64,000 bases of DNA from an uncultured Oscillospiraceae bacterium (GTDB lineage Bacteria; Bacillota; Clostridia; Oscillospirales; Oscillospiraceae), in assembly GCA_947631595.1 (NCBI GenBank), contig CANRLZ010000002.1:1-64000 (forward strand), in the 5' to 3' direction. This document shows, one piece after another, positions 19,772 to 29,829 of this stretch. Each line of letters opens with the position of its first letter. Position 1 is the stretch's first letter. A model generated the notes under the pieces. It was given only the letters and a program-made list of their open reading frames with translations. It ran no database searches and had not been told where the DNA came from. Both the position numbers and the translations under genes were made by a program.

Positions 19772-22700
19772 TACCGTCTGCCCCCTTTCTGGGTGGTGTA
19801 GAAGGCCTCGATCTCCGCCTGCTCCCGGGTCATGCCCTTCTCCTCGGCCTGGGCGATGGCCCGGAGCATCTTGTCGTAATCGGTGGGCATGATCTTTTTG
19901 AACAGGGGGAGATAGTGGTCAAAGTCGTCCAGGATGGCCTTGCCCCAGGGGGAGCCGGTGGCCGCCACATGGGCCTGGATCAGGTTCTTGAGTTCCGCTA
20001 CGTCGTGTTTCTCGGTGACCAGCTCCATGACCACCATGCCCTTGTTGAGCCGGGAGTAAAAGTCCCGGTGCTCGTCCAGGACGTAGGCTACGCCGCCGCT
20101 CATGCCGGCGGCGAAGTTCTTCCCCGTGGGGCCGAGGACCACCACCCGGCCGCCGGTCATGTACTCGCAGCCGTGGTCGCCCACGCCCTCCACCACCGCC
20201 GTGGCGCCGGAGTTGCGCACGCAGAACCGCTCTCCGGCCCGTCCGGCGATGTAGGCCGCCCCGGAGGTGGCGCCGTAGAGGGCCACGTTGCCCACGATGA
20301 TGTTGTCCTTCCAGGCGAACTTGGCGCTCGCCGGCGGCCGCAGGAGGAGCTTGCCCCCGGACAGGCCCTTGCCGAAGTAGTCGTTGGAGTCCCCCTCCAG
20401 GGTGAGGGTAAGGCCCTTGGGGATGAACGCCCCGAAGGACTGTCCGCCGCCGCCGGTGCAGCGGACGGTGATGGTGTCGTCAGCCAGGCCGCTGCCGAAG
20501 CGGCGGGTGAGGTCGCTGCCCAGGATGGCGCCCAGGGCGCGGTCAGTGGAGGAGACGGACAGGTCCACCTGGGCCTTGGCCCCGGTGCGGAGGGAGGCGC
20601 TGAGCTTCTTCTCCAGCACCTTCAGATCCACGGTGTTCTCCAGGTGGAAGTCGTAGACGTCCGCCGGGTCGAAGTGGGCCTTGGGATCCCCGGCGTAGGG
20701 GTTGTCCAGGATGGCGGCCAGATCCACCGTCTCGGCGCGGGTGTTCGCCGCCGGGGTGCGCTTTTCCAGGAGGTCGGTGCGCCCCACCAGCTCGTCCACC
20801 GTGCGCACGCCCAGCTTGGACATATACTCCCGCAGCTCCTGGGCGATGAAGCGCATGAAGTTGGCCACATACTCCGGCTTTCCGGCGAAGCGCTTGCGCA
20901 GCTCCGGGTTCTGGGTGGCCACCCCCACCGGGCAGGTGTCCAGGTTGCACACCCGCATCATCACGCAGCCCATGGTGACCAGGGGCGCGGTGGCGAAGCC
21001 GAACTCCTCCGCCCCCAGCATACAGGCGATGGCCACGTCCCGGCCAGACATGAGCTTGCCGTCCGTCTCCACCATCACCCGGCTGCGCAGGCCGTTGTCC
21101 ATGAGGGTGCGGTGGGTCTCCGCCAGCCCCAGCTCCCAGGGGAGGCCGGCGTTGTGGATGGAACTCTGGGGCGCCGCGCCGGTGCCGCCGTCGTAGCCGG
21201 AGATGAGCACCACCTGCGCCCCCGCCTTGGCCACCCCCGCGGCCACGGTGCCCACGCCGGCCTCGCTCACCAGCTTGACGCTGATCCGGGCCTCCCGGTT
21301 GGCGTTTTTCAGGTCAAAGATGAGCTGGGCCAGGTCCTCGATGGAGTAGATGTCGTGGTGGGGCGGGGGGGAGATGAGGGTGACGCCGGGGGTGGAATGG
21401 CGGGTGCGGGCGATCCAGGGGTAGACCTTCCCGGCGGGCAGGTGGCCGCCCTCGCCGGGCTTGGCGCCCTGGGCCATTTTGATCTGGATCTCCTTGGCGG
21501 AGACCAGGTACTCGCTGGTGACGCCGAAGCGGCCGGAGGCCACCTGTTTGATGGCCGAACCCTTGACGGTGCCCAGGCGCTCCGGGGTCTCGCCCCCCTC
21601 GCCGGAGTTGGACTTGCCCCCCAGGAGGTTCATGGCCTGGGCCAGGCACTCGTGGGCCTCCTGGGAGATGGAGCCGTAGCTCATGGCCCCGGTCTTGAAG
21701 CGCCGGACGATGGAGTCCACCCCCTCCACCTCGTCCAGGGGCACGGGGGTGTCGGCGTAGCGCATCTCCAGAAGCCCCCGGAGGGTGTGGGGCTGGGTCT
21801 CGTCGTCCACCAGGGCGGTGTACTGCTTGAAGAGTTCGTAATCCCCCGTCCGGGTGGCCTGCTGGAGCAGGTGGATGGTGCGGGGGTTGTACATGTGATC
21901 CTCCGCCCCGGCACGGGCCTTGTGCTCGCCCATGGAGTCCAGGGAGGGCACGCCCCCCAGCCCCAGGGGGTCGAAGGCCTTGGAGTGGTTGCGGTCCACC
22001 AGCTCCTGGATCTCCTTCAGGCCGATGCCGCCGATGCGGGAGACGGTGTTGGTGAAGTACTGCTCCACCACGTCCTTGTCGATGCCGATGGCCTCGAAGA
22101 TCTGGGCGGACTGGTAGGACTGGATGGTGGAGATGCCCATCTTGGAGGCGATCTTCACGATGCCGTGGAGGATGGCGGAGTTGTAGTCGTCCACCGCGGC
22201 GTGGAAGTCCTTGTCCAGCAGCCCCTGGTCAATGAGCGAGCCGATGGTCTCCTGGGCCAGATAGGGGTTGATGGCCCGGGCGCCGTAGCCCAGGAGGGTG
22301 GCGAAGTGGTGGACGTCCCTGGGTTCGGCGGACTCCAGCACGATGGAGATGGCGGTGCGCTTCTTGGTGCGGATGAGGTATTGCTCCATGGCGGAGACGG
22401 CCAGGAGGGAGGGGATGGCTACGTGGTTCTCGTCCACCCCCCGGTCGGAGAGGATGATGATGTTCGCCCCCGCCCGATACGCCCGGTCCACCGCCACAAA
22501 GAGGTGGTCCAGCGCCCGGCGGAGGGGGGTGTTCTTATAGTAGAGCAGGGACACCGTCTCCACGTGGAACCCCGGCCGATCCATGGCCTTGATCTTCATC
22601 AGGTCGGTGGAGGTGAGGATGGGGTTGTGAACCTGGAGCACCCGGCAGTTGGCCGCCTGCTCCTGGAGGAGGTTGCCGTCGTCGCCCAGGTAGACGGTGG

Positions 22701-24294
22701 TGTCGGTGACCACCTCCTCCCGGAGGGCGTCGATGGGCGGGTTGGTGACCTGGGCGAAGAGCTGCTTGAAGTAGTTGAACAGGGGCTGATCCTTGTAGTC
22801 CAGCACCGCCAGGGGCACGTCGGTGCCCATGGCGGCGGTGGGTTCCGCGCCGGTGCGCGCCATGGGGAGGATGGCGTTTTTCACGTCCTCGTAGGTGTAG
22901 CCAAAGGCCTTCTGCAGCCGCACCAACTCCTCCGGGGAGCACATCTCTACCTTGTGGTTGGGGATGGGCAGATCCCGCAGGTGGACCAGGTTGCCGTCCA
23001 GCCACTCCCCGTAGGGCTGGGCGGCGGCGTAGGTCTCCTTCAGCTCGTCGTCGGGCACCACCCGGCCCAGGCGGGTGTCCACCAGCAGCATCTTCCCCGG
23101 CTCCAGCCGGGACTTCACCGCGATCTGCTCCGGGGGGATGTCCAGCACCCCCACCTCGGAGGAGAGGATGAGGCGGTCGTCGGAGGTGATGTAGTACCGG
23201 GCGGGGCGCAGGCCGTTGCGGTCCAGCGCGGCGCCCACCCGGTCGCCGTCGGAGAAGAGTACGGCGGCGGGGCCGTCCCAGGGTTCCATGAGGATGGCGT
23301 AGTAGCGGTAGAGGTTACGCTTGGCCTCCGACATGGTCTTATCTCCCCGCCAGGGTTCCGGAATGGCGGTCATCACCGCCAGGGGGAGATCCATCCCGGC
23401 CATCATCAGAAATTCCAGGGTGTTGTCCAGCATGGCGGAGTCCGACCCCTCCACGTTCACCACCGGCAGCACCTTGTCAAACTCCGCGTCCAGCAGGGGG
23501 GAGGACATGGTCTCCTCCCGGGCCAGCATCCGGTCGATGTTGCCCCGGATGGTGTTGATCTCCCCGTTGTGGAGGATGAGGCGGTTGGGGTGCGCCCGCT
23601 CCCAGGAGGGGTTGGTGTTGGTGGAAAAACGGGAGTGGACCATGGCGATGGCGCTCTCGTAGTCCTCCTGCTGGAGGTCGGGGTAAAAGAGGCGCAGCTG
23701 GTGAACCAAAAACATCCCCTTGTACACCACCGTCCGGCTGGACAGGGAGACCACGTAGGTGTCCGAGCTGGACTGCTCAAACTCCCGCCGGGCGATGAAG
23801 AGCCGCCGGTCGAAGTCCAGCCCCCGGGGCACGTCCGCCGGGCGCTTCACAAAGCCCTGCTCGATGCGGGGCATCTTGGCCAGCGCCTTCTCCCCCAGGG
23901 TGTCCGGGCAGACGGGCACCTCCCGCCAGCCCAGGAACTCCATCCCCTCCTTGGCCACGATGATCTCAAACATCTTCTTGGCCTGGGAGCGCTTCAGGGG
24001 GTCGGTGGGGAAGAAGAACATCCCCAGCCCGTAATCCCGTTCGCCGCCCAGCTCCAGCCCGATCTCCGCGCAGGCGCGGGAGAAAAAGCGGTGGGAGATC
24101 TGGAGGAGGATGCCCACGCCGTCTCCCGTCTTGCCCTGGGCGTCCTTGCCCGCCCGGTGCTCCAGCTTTTCCACGATCTTCAGCGCGTCGTCCACCGTGC
24201 GGTGGCTTTTGCGCCCCTTGATGTCCACCACCGCGCCGATGCCGCAGGCGTCGTGCTCAAAGGGGGTGTAGCCCTCCTGCCGCCAAGGTTCCAT
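19771..24294 (-). CDS. gltB: Glutamate synthase large subunit
   Basis: The 1507-residue enzyme makes glutamate from glutamine and 2-oxoglutarate. Cys17 in HDACGIGAVVD is the amidotransferase nucleophile, exposed after removal of a 16-residue propeptide. The central domain is followed by the FMN-binding synthase domain (EGGHLPAGKVYPWIA, STPGVTLISPPPHHDIYSIEDL). The 3Fe-4S cysteines are in CVMMRVCNLDTC (about 1107-1118). The C-terminal beta-helix is glycine-rich (GKGLSGGKLLLRPP). GAGGGA lies six bases before the ATG. With gltD it forms the GOGAT half of the GS/GOGAT cycle; glnA is divergently encoded just upstream. Confidence 0.97.
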
Positions 24295-24337
24295 GGTCTG
24301 ATCCCTCGCTTTTCTGTTAAAGAGGTCTTGCCGGGGA

Positions 24338-24381
24338 TAAAAAAGGGTAGGCGCCGCCCCAGGGGGGCGCCGTTGCCTACC
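24338..24381 (-). terminator. Terminator-like hairpin in the gltB leader
   Basis: On the minus strand GGTAGGC pairs with GCCTACC around a strong GC-rich inner stem, followed by six T. It lies between the gltB promoter and its ribosome site, starting about 12 bases after the -10 box. This is the position expected for transcription attenuation. Confidence 0.75.
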
Positions 24382-24393
24382 GAATGTATGGTA

Positions 24394-24422
24394 AGTTTAG
24401 CAGACCCAAAGCCCGCCGTCAA
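24394..24422 (-). promoter_or_regulatory. Promoter of gltBD
   Basis: On the minus strand TTGACG and TAAACT are separated by 17 bases. A second TTGACA further upstream (complement of 24473-24478) has no good -10 and is less convincing. Confidence 0.65.
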
Positions 24423-24546
24423 GAGGATTTTGCAATATTTTTAGAGGTTAAATTCATCTGTTTTCCGGCTTTTGTCAAATATGCCGAGAGAAGGTGAAAA
24501 TCTGCAAGCCCGGATTGTCACTCTTGCAGAAAATGCCCCGGCGCCA

Positions 24547-24575
24547 TTGACAGCGCCGGCGGAGGGGGCTATAAT
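24547..24575 (+). promoter_or_regulatory. Consensus sigma-A promoter of glnA
   Basis: TTGACA (24547-24552) and TATAAT (24570-24575) are both perfect and 17 bases apart. The start site should be near 24582. This is the strongest promoter seen in the window, so expression probably needs a downstream brake. Confidence 0.92.
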
Positions 24576-24589
24576 GACGCCATCACAGC

Positions 24590-24621
24590 AAAGGCGCTGG
24601 GGGCGTGTCCCCGGCGCCTTT
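24590..24621 (+). ncRNA. 13-bp terminator-like hairpin in the glnA leader
   Basis: AAAGGCGC-T-GGGG pairs with CCCC-G-GCGCCTTT around a six-base loop; the pairing is unbroken apart from one U-G. A short T-rich stretch follows. It begins about 8 bases after the predicted transcription start and ends 27 bases before the glnA ATG. It could act as an attenuator or as a 5' stabilising hairpin. Confidence 0.6.
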
Positions 24622-24648
24622 CTTGTAGTCTTACAACAGGAAGGCGGC

Positions 24649-26757
24649 ATGAGCATGGAAGAAAAGAGAACCTCCGTCCCCAAGCTGTTCGGCAGCCACG
24701 TCTTTAACGACGACGTGATGCAGGAGCGGCTGCCCAAGGACGTGTACCGGTCTTTGCGCAAGACCATCGACGAGGGGAAGGACCTGGATCTGACGGTGGC
24801 CAACGCCGTGGCCAGCGCCATGAAGGACTGGGCCGTGGAGCTGGGCGCCACCCACTACACCCATTGGTTCCAGCCCCTCAACGGCATCACCGCCGAGAAG
24901 CACGACAGCTTTATCTCCCCCACCAGCGACGGTCGGGTGATCATGCAGTTCTCCGGCAAGGAGCTGATCCGGGGCGAGCCGGACGCCTCCTCCTTCCCCT
25001 CCGGCGGCCTGCGGGCGACCTTTGAGGCCCGTGGCTACACCGCCTGGGATCCCACCAGCTACGCCTTCGTGAAGGGCGGCAGCCTGTACATCCCCACCGC
25101 CTTCTGCTCCTACTCCGGAGAGGTGCTGGACAAGAAGACCCCCCTGCTGCGCTCCATGGAGGATCTGAGCCAGGCGGCGGTGCGCATCCTGCGCCTGTTT
25201 GGGGACACCGCCACCCGCCGGGTGGTCACCACCGTTGGCCCTGAGCAGGAGTATTTCCTGGTGGACAAGACCCTCTACGACAAGCGCCCTGACCTGATCT
25301 TCTGCGGCCGTACCCTGGTGGGCGCGAAGGCCCCCAAGGGCCAGGAGCTGGAGGATCACTACTTCGGCTCCATCAAGCCCCGGGTGGCCGCCTTTATGAA
25401 GGAGCTGGACGAGGAGCTTTGGAAGCTGGGCATCCTGGCCAAGACCAAGCACAACGAGGTGGCTCCCGCCCAGCACGAGCTGGCGCCCATCTTCGCCACC
25501 ACCAACATCGCCACCGACCACAACCAGCTCACCATGGAGACCATGAAGAACATCGCCGCCCGGCACGGGCTGGTGTGCCTCCTTCATGAAAAGCCCTTCG
25601 CCGGGGTGAACGGCAGCGGCAAGCACAACAACTGGTCGCTGTCCACCGACACCGGCAAGAACCTCCTGGACCCGGGCAAGTCCCCGGCGGAGAACGCCCA
25701 GTTCCTGCTCTTCCTGGCCGCGGTCATCAAGGGCGTGGACGAGTACCAGGATCTGCTGCGCATCTCGGTTGCCTCCGCGGGGAATGACCACCGCCTGGGC
25801 GCCAACGAGGCGCCGCCGGCCATCATCTCCATGTTCCTGGGCGACGAGTTGACCGCCGTGCTGGACGCCATCCAGGCGGGCAAGACCTACGGCGGCGCGG
25901 AGGCCGCCACGCTGGAGACGGGCGTGCACGTCCTGCCCGACCTCACCAAGGACACCACCGACCGCAACCGCACCTCTCCCTTTGCCTTCACCGGCAACAA
26001 GTTCGAGTTCCGGTCCCTGGGTTCCGCCCTGTCCATCGCCTGCCCCAACATCATGCTCAACACCATCGTGGCCGAGGAGCTGCGGCAGTTTGCCCAGGTG
26101 CTGGACGGCTCCAAGGACGTGAAGGCGGACGCCATCGCCCTGGTGAAGAAGACGGTGGACGAGCACAAGCGCATCATCTTCAACGGCGACGGCTACTCCG
26201 AGGACTGGGTGGTGGAGGCCGAGCGCCGGGGGCTTCTGAACCTGAAGACCACCGTGGACGCGCTGCCCCACTACATGGACGACAAGAACGTGAAGCTCTT
26301 CACCGAGCACAAGATCTACACCTACGCGGAGATGGAGGCCCGGTACGAGACCATTCTGGAGGAGTACGCCAAGACGTTGAACATCGAGGCGCTCACCATG
26401 TCCGAGATGGTGCGCCGGGACGTGATCCCGGCGGTGAGCGGCTACGTGGGCAAGATGGCCAAGAGCGTGAAGACCCAGCAGGCGGTGGTGAGCGGTCTGA
26501 AGTGTACCGCCCAGACCGCCCTCATCGGCAAGCTGTCCGGCCTGCTGGACACCGCATACGAGCAGGTCGCCGCCTTGGACGATCTGGAGGCCGGGTCCAA
26601 GGAAGTCACCGGCGCGCTGGCGCAGGCGACCTATTTCAAGGAGAAGATCATCCCCGCCATGGCCGACCTCCGCGCCACGGTGGACGCCATGGAGCTGGAT
26701 GTGGACGCCAAGGCGTGGCCCTATCCCAGCTACGGCGACCTGATGTTCCGGGTGTAA
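24649..26757 (+). CDS. glnA: Type III glutamine synthetase (GlnN-like)
   Basis: The enzyme of about 702 residues makes glutamine from glutamate, ammonia and ATP. The length identifies the large type III class rather than the 440-470-residue type I. The GSIII-specific N-terminal VPKLFGSHVFND is present, followed by HYTHWFQPLNG and SFPSGGLRATFEARGYTAWDP. The ATP/metal region includes TVGPEQEYFLVD, KTKHNEVAPAQHELAP, NGSGKHNNWS and DRNRTSPFAFTGNKFEFR. ATG 24649 follows AGGAAGG. It pairs with the divergent gltBD for ammonia assimilation; the ammonium channel gene follows. Confidence 0.97.
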   Translation: MSMEEKRTSVPKLFGSHVFNDDVMQERLPKDVYRSLRKTIDEGKDLDLTVANAVASAMKDWAVELGATHYTHWFQPLNGITAEKHDSFISPTSDGRVIMQFSGKELIRGEPDASSFPSGGLRATFEARGYTAWDPTSYAFVKGGSLYIPTAFCSYSGEVLDKKTPLLRSMEDLSQAAVRILRLFGDTATRRVVTTVGPEQEYFLVDKTLYDKRPDLIFCGRTLVGAKAPKGQELEDHYFGSIKPRVAAFMKELDEELWKLGILAKTKHNEVAPAQHELAPIFATTNIATDHNQLTMETMKNIAARHGLVCLLHEKPFAGVNGSGKHNNWSLSTDTGKNLLDPGKSPAENAQFLLFLAAVIKGVDEYQDLLRISVASAGNDHRLGANEAPPAIISMFLGDELTAVLDAIQAGKTYGGAEAATLETGVHVLPDLTKDTTDRNRTSPFAFTGNKFEFRSLGSALSIACPNIMLNTIVAEELRQFAQVLDGSKDVKADAIALVKKTVDEHKRIIFNGDGYSEDWVVEAERRGLLNLKTTVDALPHYMDDKNVKLFTEHKIYTYAEMEARYETILEEYAKTLNIEALTMSEMVRRDVIPAVSGYVGKMAKSVKTQQAVVSGLKCTAQTALIGKLSGLLDTAYEQVAALDDLEAGSKEVTGALAQATYFKEKIIPAMADLRATVDAMELDVDAKAWPYPSYGDLMFRV

Positions 26758-26783
26758 GCGACACCCACTCAAGCACGGCATAC

Positions 26784-26820
26784 AAGGGCGTATGCGGCGG
26801 CAGCCGGATACGCCCTTTTT
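26784..26820 (+). terminator. Intrinsic terminator after glnA
   Basis: AAGGGCGTAT pairs with ATACGCCCTT around a GC-rich loop and ends in five T. It separates glnA from amt; partial read-through could still link them, since no clear promoter is visible before amt. Confidence 0.88.
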
Positions 26821-26867
26821 GCGTCCTGACGAACCAACACAGAGAATTTTGAAGGGGGAACAAAACG

Positions 26868-28634
26868 ATGGAAGAAATTCTGAGCGTTGTCCAGAGCGAG
26901 GTGTTCGGCGTCTGGTTCCTGATCGGCGCGGCCCTGGTGTTCTGGATGCAGGCGGGCTTCGCCATGGTGGAGACCGGCTTCACCCGCGCCAAGAACGCGG
27001 GCAACATTTTGATGAAGAACCTGATGGACTTCTGTATCGGCACGGTGGCCTTCATCCTCATCGGCTTCGGCCTGTTTCTGGGGGAGGACATCCTCTGCGG
27101 CTTCGTGGGAATGCCCAACCTGGACATCCTCACCAACTACGCCAGCTTTGACTGGTCCAACTTCGTGTTCAACCTGGTCTTCTGCGCCACCACCGCCACC
27201 ATCGTCTCCGGGGCCATGGCGGAGCGGACGAAGTTTTTGTCCTACTGCATCTACTCCGGCGTCATCTCCGCTGTGATCTACCCCATCGAGGCCCACTGGA
27301 CCTGGGGCGGCGGCTGGCTGGCCCAGCTGGGGTTCCACGATTTCGCCGGCTCCAACTGCATCCACATGGTCGGCGGCATCTGCGCCTTCATCGGCGCGTG
27401 GATGCTCGGACCCCGTATCGGCAAGTTCGTCCGGGATAAGCAGGGCAAGGTCACCAAGGTCAACGCCTTCCCCGGCCACAGCCTGCCCCTGGGCTGCCTG
27501 GGCGTGTTCATCCTCTGGCTGGGCTGGTACGGCTTCAACGGCGCGGCGGCGGTGAGCATCGAGGAGATGGGTTCCATCTTCGTCACCACCACCATCGCCC
27601 CCTCGGTGGCCACGGTGGTGTGCATGGTCTTCACCTGGCTCAAGTACGGCAAGCCGGACGTGTCCATGTGCCTGAACGCCTCCCTGGCCGGCCTGGTGGC
27701 CATCACCGCCCCCTGCGACGTGTGTGACGCTACCGGGGCGATCCTGGTGGGCGCGGTGTCCGGCGTGCTGGTGGTCTTCGGCGTGTGGCTCATGGACTAT
27801 AAGCTCCACATCGACGACCCCGTGGGCGCTGTGGCGGTGCACATGATGAACGGCATCTGGGGCACCCTCTCCGTCGGCCTGGTGGCCACCCCCAGCGCCC
27901 CCGCCTTCGCCCGTGGCGTGGCCGGCGGCGCCAACCAGATCGCCGGGGCCGGCCTGTTCTACGGCGGCGGGTTCCATCAGCTGGGCATCCAGATCATGGG
28001 CATGGCGGCCACCGCCGCCTGGACCGCCGTGACCATCACCATCTTCTTCTTCATCATCAAGAAGACGGTGGGCCTGCGGGCTTCCGCCGAGGAGGAGATC
28101 GAGGGTCTGGACACGGCCGAGCACGGCCTGCCCTCCGCCTACGCGGGCTTCTCCTTCGTCCCTGAGAGCGTGGATTACTCCGAGGCCCTGGCGGTGGAGG
28201 GCGACGTGCCCATGGCCGAGGCGGTGCCGGTGAAGGCGGAGCCGTCCTTCACCCCCGCCCCCGCCGACCCCAACGCCCCCCGGTTCACCAAGGTGGAGAT
28301 CGTCTGCAAGGAGAACCGCCTGGAGCGGCTGACCAAGGCCATGACCGACCTGGGGGTCACCGGCATGACCGTCTCCCACGTCATGGGCTGCGGGGCGCAG
28401 AAGGGCGCGCCGGAGTACTACCGCGGGGTCAAGGTGGAGGCCACCCTGCTGCCCAAGGTGCAGCTGGACGTGGTGGTGTCCAAGATCCCCGTCCGCTCGG
28501 TGATCGAGGCGGCCAAGCGCGCCCTCTACACCGGCCACATCGGCGACGGCAAGATCTTCGTCTACAACGTGGAGAACGTGGTGAAGATCCGCACCGGCGA
28601 GGAGGGCTACGACGCCCTCCAGGACGTGGAGTAA
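26868..28634 (+). CDS. amt: Ammonium channel fused to a PII signal domain
   Basis: The protein has 588 residues. Residues 1 to about 410 are an 11-helix Amt channel with both pore histidines, in IHMVGG (about 165) and VHMMNGIWGT (about 324). A linker of about 60 residues leads to a complete PII/GlnB domain (about 472-588) with GAQKGAPEYYRG in the T-loop and TGHIGDGKIFV at the ATP site. PII normally blocks Amt when nitrogen is plentiful; here sensor and channel are one chain. The T-loop position equal to Tyr51 of E. coli GlnB is valine, so uridylylation is not possible and control should rest on ATP/ADP/2-oxoglutarate binding. AAGGGGG precedes the ATG. Confidence 0.95.
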   Translation: MEEILSVVQSEVFGVWFLIGAALVFWMQAGFAMVETGFTRAKNAGNILMKNLMDFCIGTVAFILIGFGLFLGEDILCGFVGMPNLDILTNYASFDWSNFVFNLVFCATTATIVSGAMAERTKFLSYCIYSGVISAVIYPIEAHWTWGGGWLAQLGFHDFAGSNCIHMVGGICAFIGAWMLGPRIGKFVRDKQGKVTKVNAFPGHSLPLGCLGVFILWLGWYGFNGAAAVSIEEMGSIFVTTTIAPSVATVVCMVFTWLKYGKPDVSMCLNASLAGLVAITAPCDVCDATGAILVGAVSGVLVVFGVWLMDYKLHIDDPVGAVAVHMMNGIWGTLSVGLVATPSAPAFARGVAGGANQIAGAGLFYGGGFHQLGIQIMGMAATAAWTAVTITIFFFIIKKTVGLRASAEEEIEGLDTAEHGLPSAYAGFSFVPESVDYSEALAVEGDVPMAEAVPVKAEPSFTPAPADPNAPRFTKVEIVCKENRLERLTKAMTDLGVTGMTVSHVMGCGAQKGAPEYYRGVKVEATLLPKVQLDVVVSKIPVRSVIEAAKRALYTGHIGDGKIFVYNVENVVKIRTGEEGYDALQDVE

Positions 28635-28654
28635 CGTCCCAAACACATCCGACA

Positions 28655-28692
28655 AAAAGCGGCCGTCCGGCGAATGCCGGACGGCCGCTTTT
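28655..28692. terminator. Bidirectional intrinsic terminator
   Basis: A perfect 17-bp stem (AAAAGCGGCCGTCCGGC and its complement) has a four-base loop, with T4 on both strands. It ends amt on the plus strand and the polysaccharide operon on the minus strand. Confidence 0.93.
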
Positions 28693-28704
28693 CGCAAGTT
28701 TCAT

Positions 28705-29829
28705 TCACACCAGCGCGGGAGCTTGGACGGCGGAGAGGTAGGCGTCCATCACCTGGGGCAGGACCCGCTCCAGACTGTAATTCAGCGCGGCCCGATGGGC
28801 GGCGCTCCCCAGCCGGGAACCCAGTTCCGGCCCCTTCAACAGCCGCTCCACCGCCTGGGCGCAGGCGTCCGCGTCCCCGGCGGGGTAGAGAAGCCCCGTC
28901 TCATCCTGGGTGAGCAGGTCGGTGTGGCCCTTGCAGTCGCTCGCCACCACCGGCAGGGCGGCGTACATGGCCTCCATGATGTTGAAGGGCAGCCCCTCGC
29001 TTCTGCTGGAGGAGACGGCGGCGTCGGCGGCGGCGAACCAGGGCGCCATCTCCGCCACCTGGCCCAGGAAGCGCACCCGGCGCTCCACGCCCAGTTCTTT
29101 GGCCAGGGCCTTGCAGCCCTCCAACTCCGCCCCCGACCCGGCCAGGGCCAACGTCACCCGATCCGGCAGCTTCGCCAGGGCGCGGAGGAGCAGGGGCTGG
29201 TTTTTCCGGCGGGAGAACTCCGCGGCGTAGAGCAGGACGAATTCCTCCGCCCCAAGGCCCAGCTCCCGCCGCAGGGCCGCCCGGTCCTGGGCCAGGGCGG
29301 CGTCCAGCCGGCGGAAGTCCACCCCCACGCCGGGGACGAACGCCACTCGCGGCGCCAGGGAGAGGGCCTGCGCCGTCTCCAGATCGGTTTCGTTCATGGT
29401 GAGGACCAGATCGGTGCGCCCGGCGGTGAGCTTTTCCGCCTGAAGCAGCAGCTTGTCCCGAAGGCCGGGGGTTTGGAGGTCGAATAAGTACCCGTGGACC
29501 ATGTTCACCACCGCCGGCCGCGGCCCGGACCGGGGCAGGGCCAGGCGGGTGAAAAAGGAGGCCAGGGCGGTATGGGTGACGATCAGATCGTAGTCCGTCC
29601 GGCGCAGCTCCCGCCGCAAGATCGCCGTGGCCCGGAAATTGGCCGGGGCGGTGATCTTTTTCCGAAAGGGCAGGGGGATGACCCGATCCGCCTCCGGGAT
29701 GTCTCCCGCGGGGGCGGCGCAGGCCACGTCCACCGCCCACCCCAGCTCCCGGAACCGGCGCAGATAGGGCAGGTGGAAGTTGCGGATATGGGAGGCGGTG
29801 GAGGCGGTGAACAGAACGCGCTGGGTCAT
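28705..29829 (-). CDS. GT4-family glycosyltransferase
   Basis: The protein has 374 residues with two Rossmann domains, GT-B fold. The N-terminus VLFTASTASHIRNFHLPYL resembles capsular GT4 enzymes. The donor site has LLYAAEFSRRKNQPLLLRAL and SRSEGLPFNIMEAMYAALPV, which contains the E-x7-E motif, then GLLYPAGD. It probably adds a sugar to the lipid-linked unit started by the upstream priming transferase, with which it overlaps by four bases (ATGA). The sugar is not predictable. Last gene of its operon; a terminator follows. Confidence 0.93.
   Translation of the reverse strand: MTQRVLFTASTASHIRNFHLPYLRRFRELGWAVDVACAAPAGDIPEADRVIPLPFRKKITAPANFRATAILRRELRRTDYDLIVTHTALASFFTRLALPRSGPRPAVVNMVHGYLFDLQTPGLRDKLLLQAEKLTAGRTDLVLTMNETDLETAQALSLAPRVAFVPGVGVDFRRLDAALAQDRAALRRELGLGAEEFVLLYAAEFSRRKNQPLLLRALAKLPDRVTLALAGSGAELEGCKALAKELGVERRVRFLGQVAEMAPWFAAADAAVSSSRSEGLPFNIMEAMYAALPVVASDCKGHTDLLTQDETGLLYPAGDADACAQAVERLLKGPELGSRLGSAAHRAALNYSLERVLPQVMDAYLSAVQAPALV

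Noticed and set aside
19915..24444. Very long open frame on the + strand opposite gltB (also 2465-5623 minus, 29913-34004 plus, 61688-63862 minus)
   Set aside because: High GC and strong third-position bias create long antisense frames. Their composition is unlike real proteins (runs of His, Gly, Val, Arg), and the opposite strand holds clear conserved genes.
24582..24648. Glutamine riboswitch or ANTAR dual hairpin before glnA and gltB
   Set aside because: Only one hairpin is visible on each side; loop sequences do not show the A-x-x-G hexaloop pattern, and no glutamine aptamer motif was seen. Kept only as a leader hairpin.
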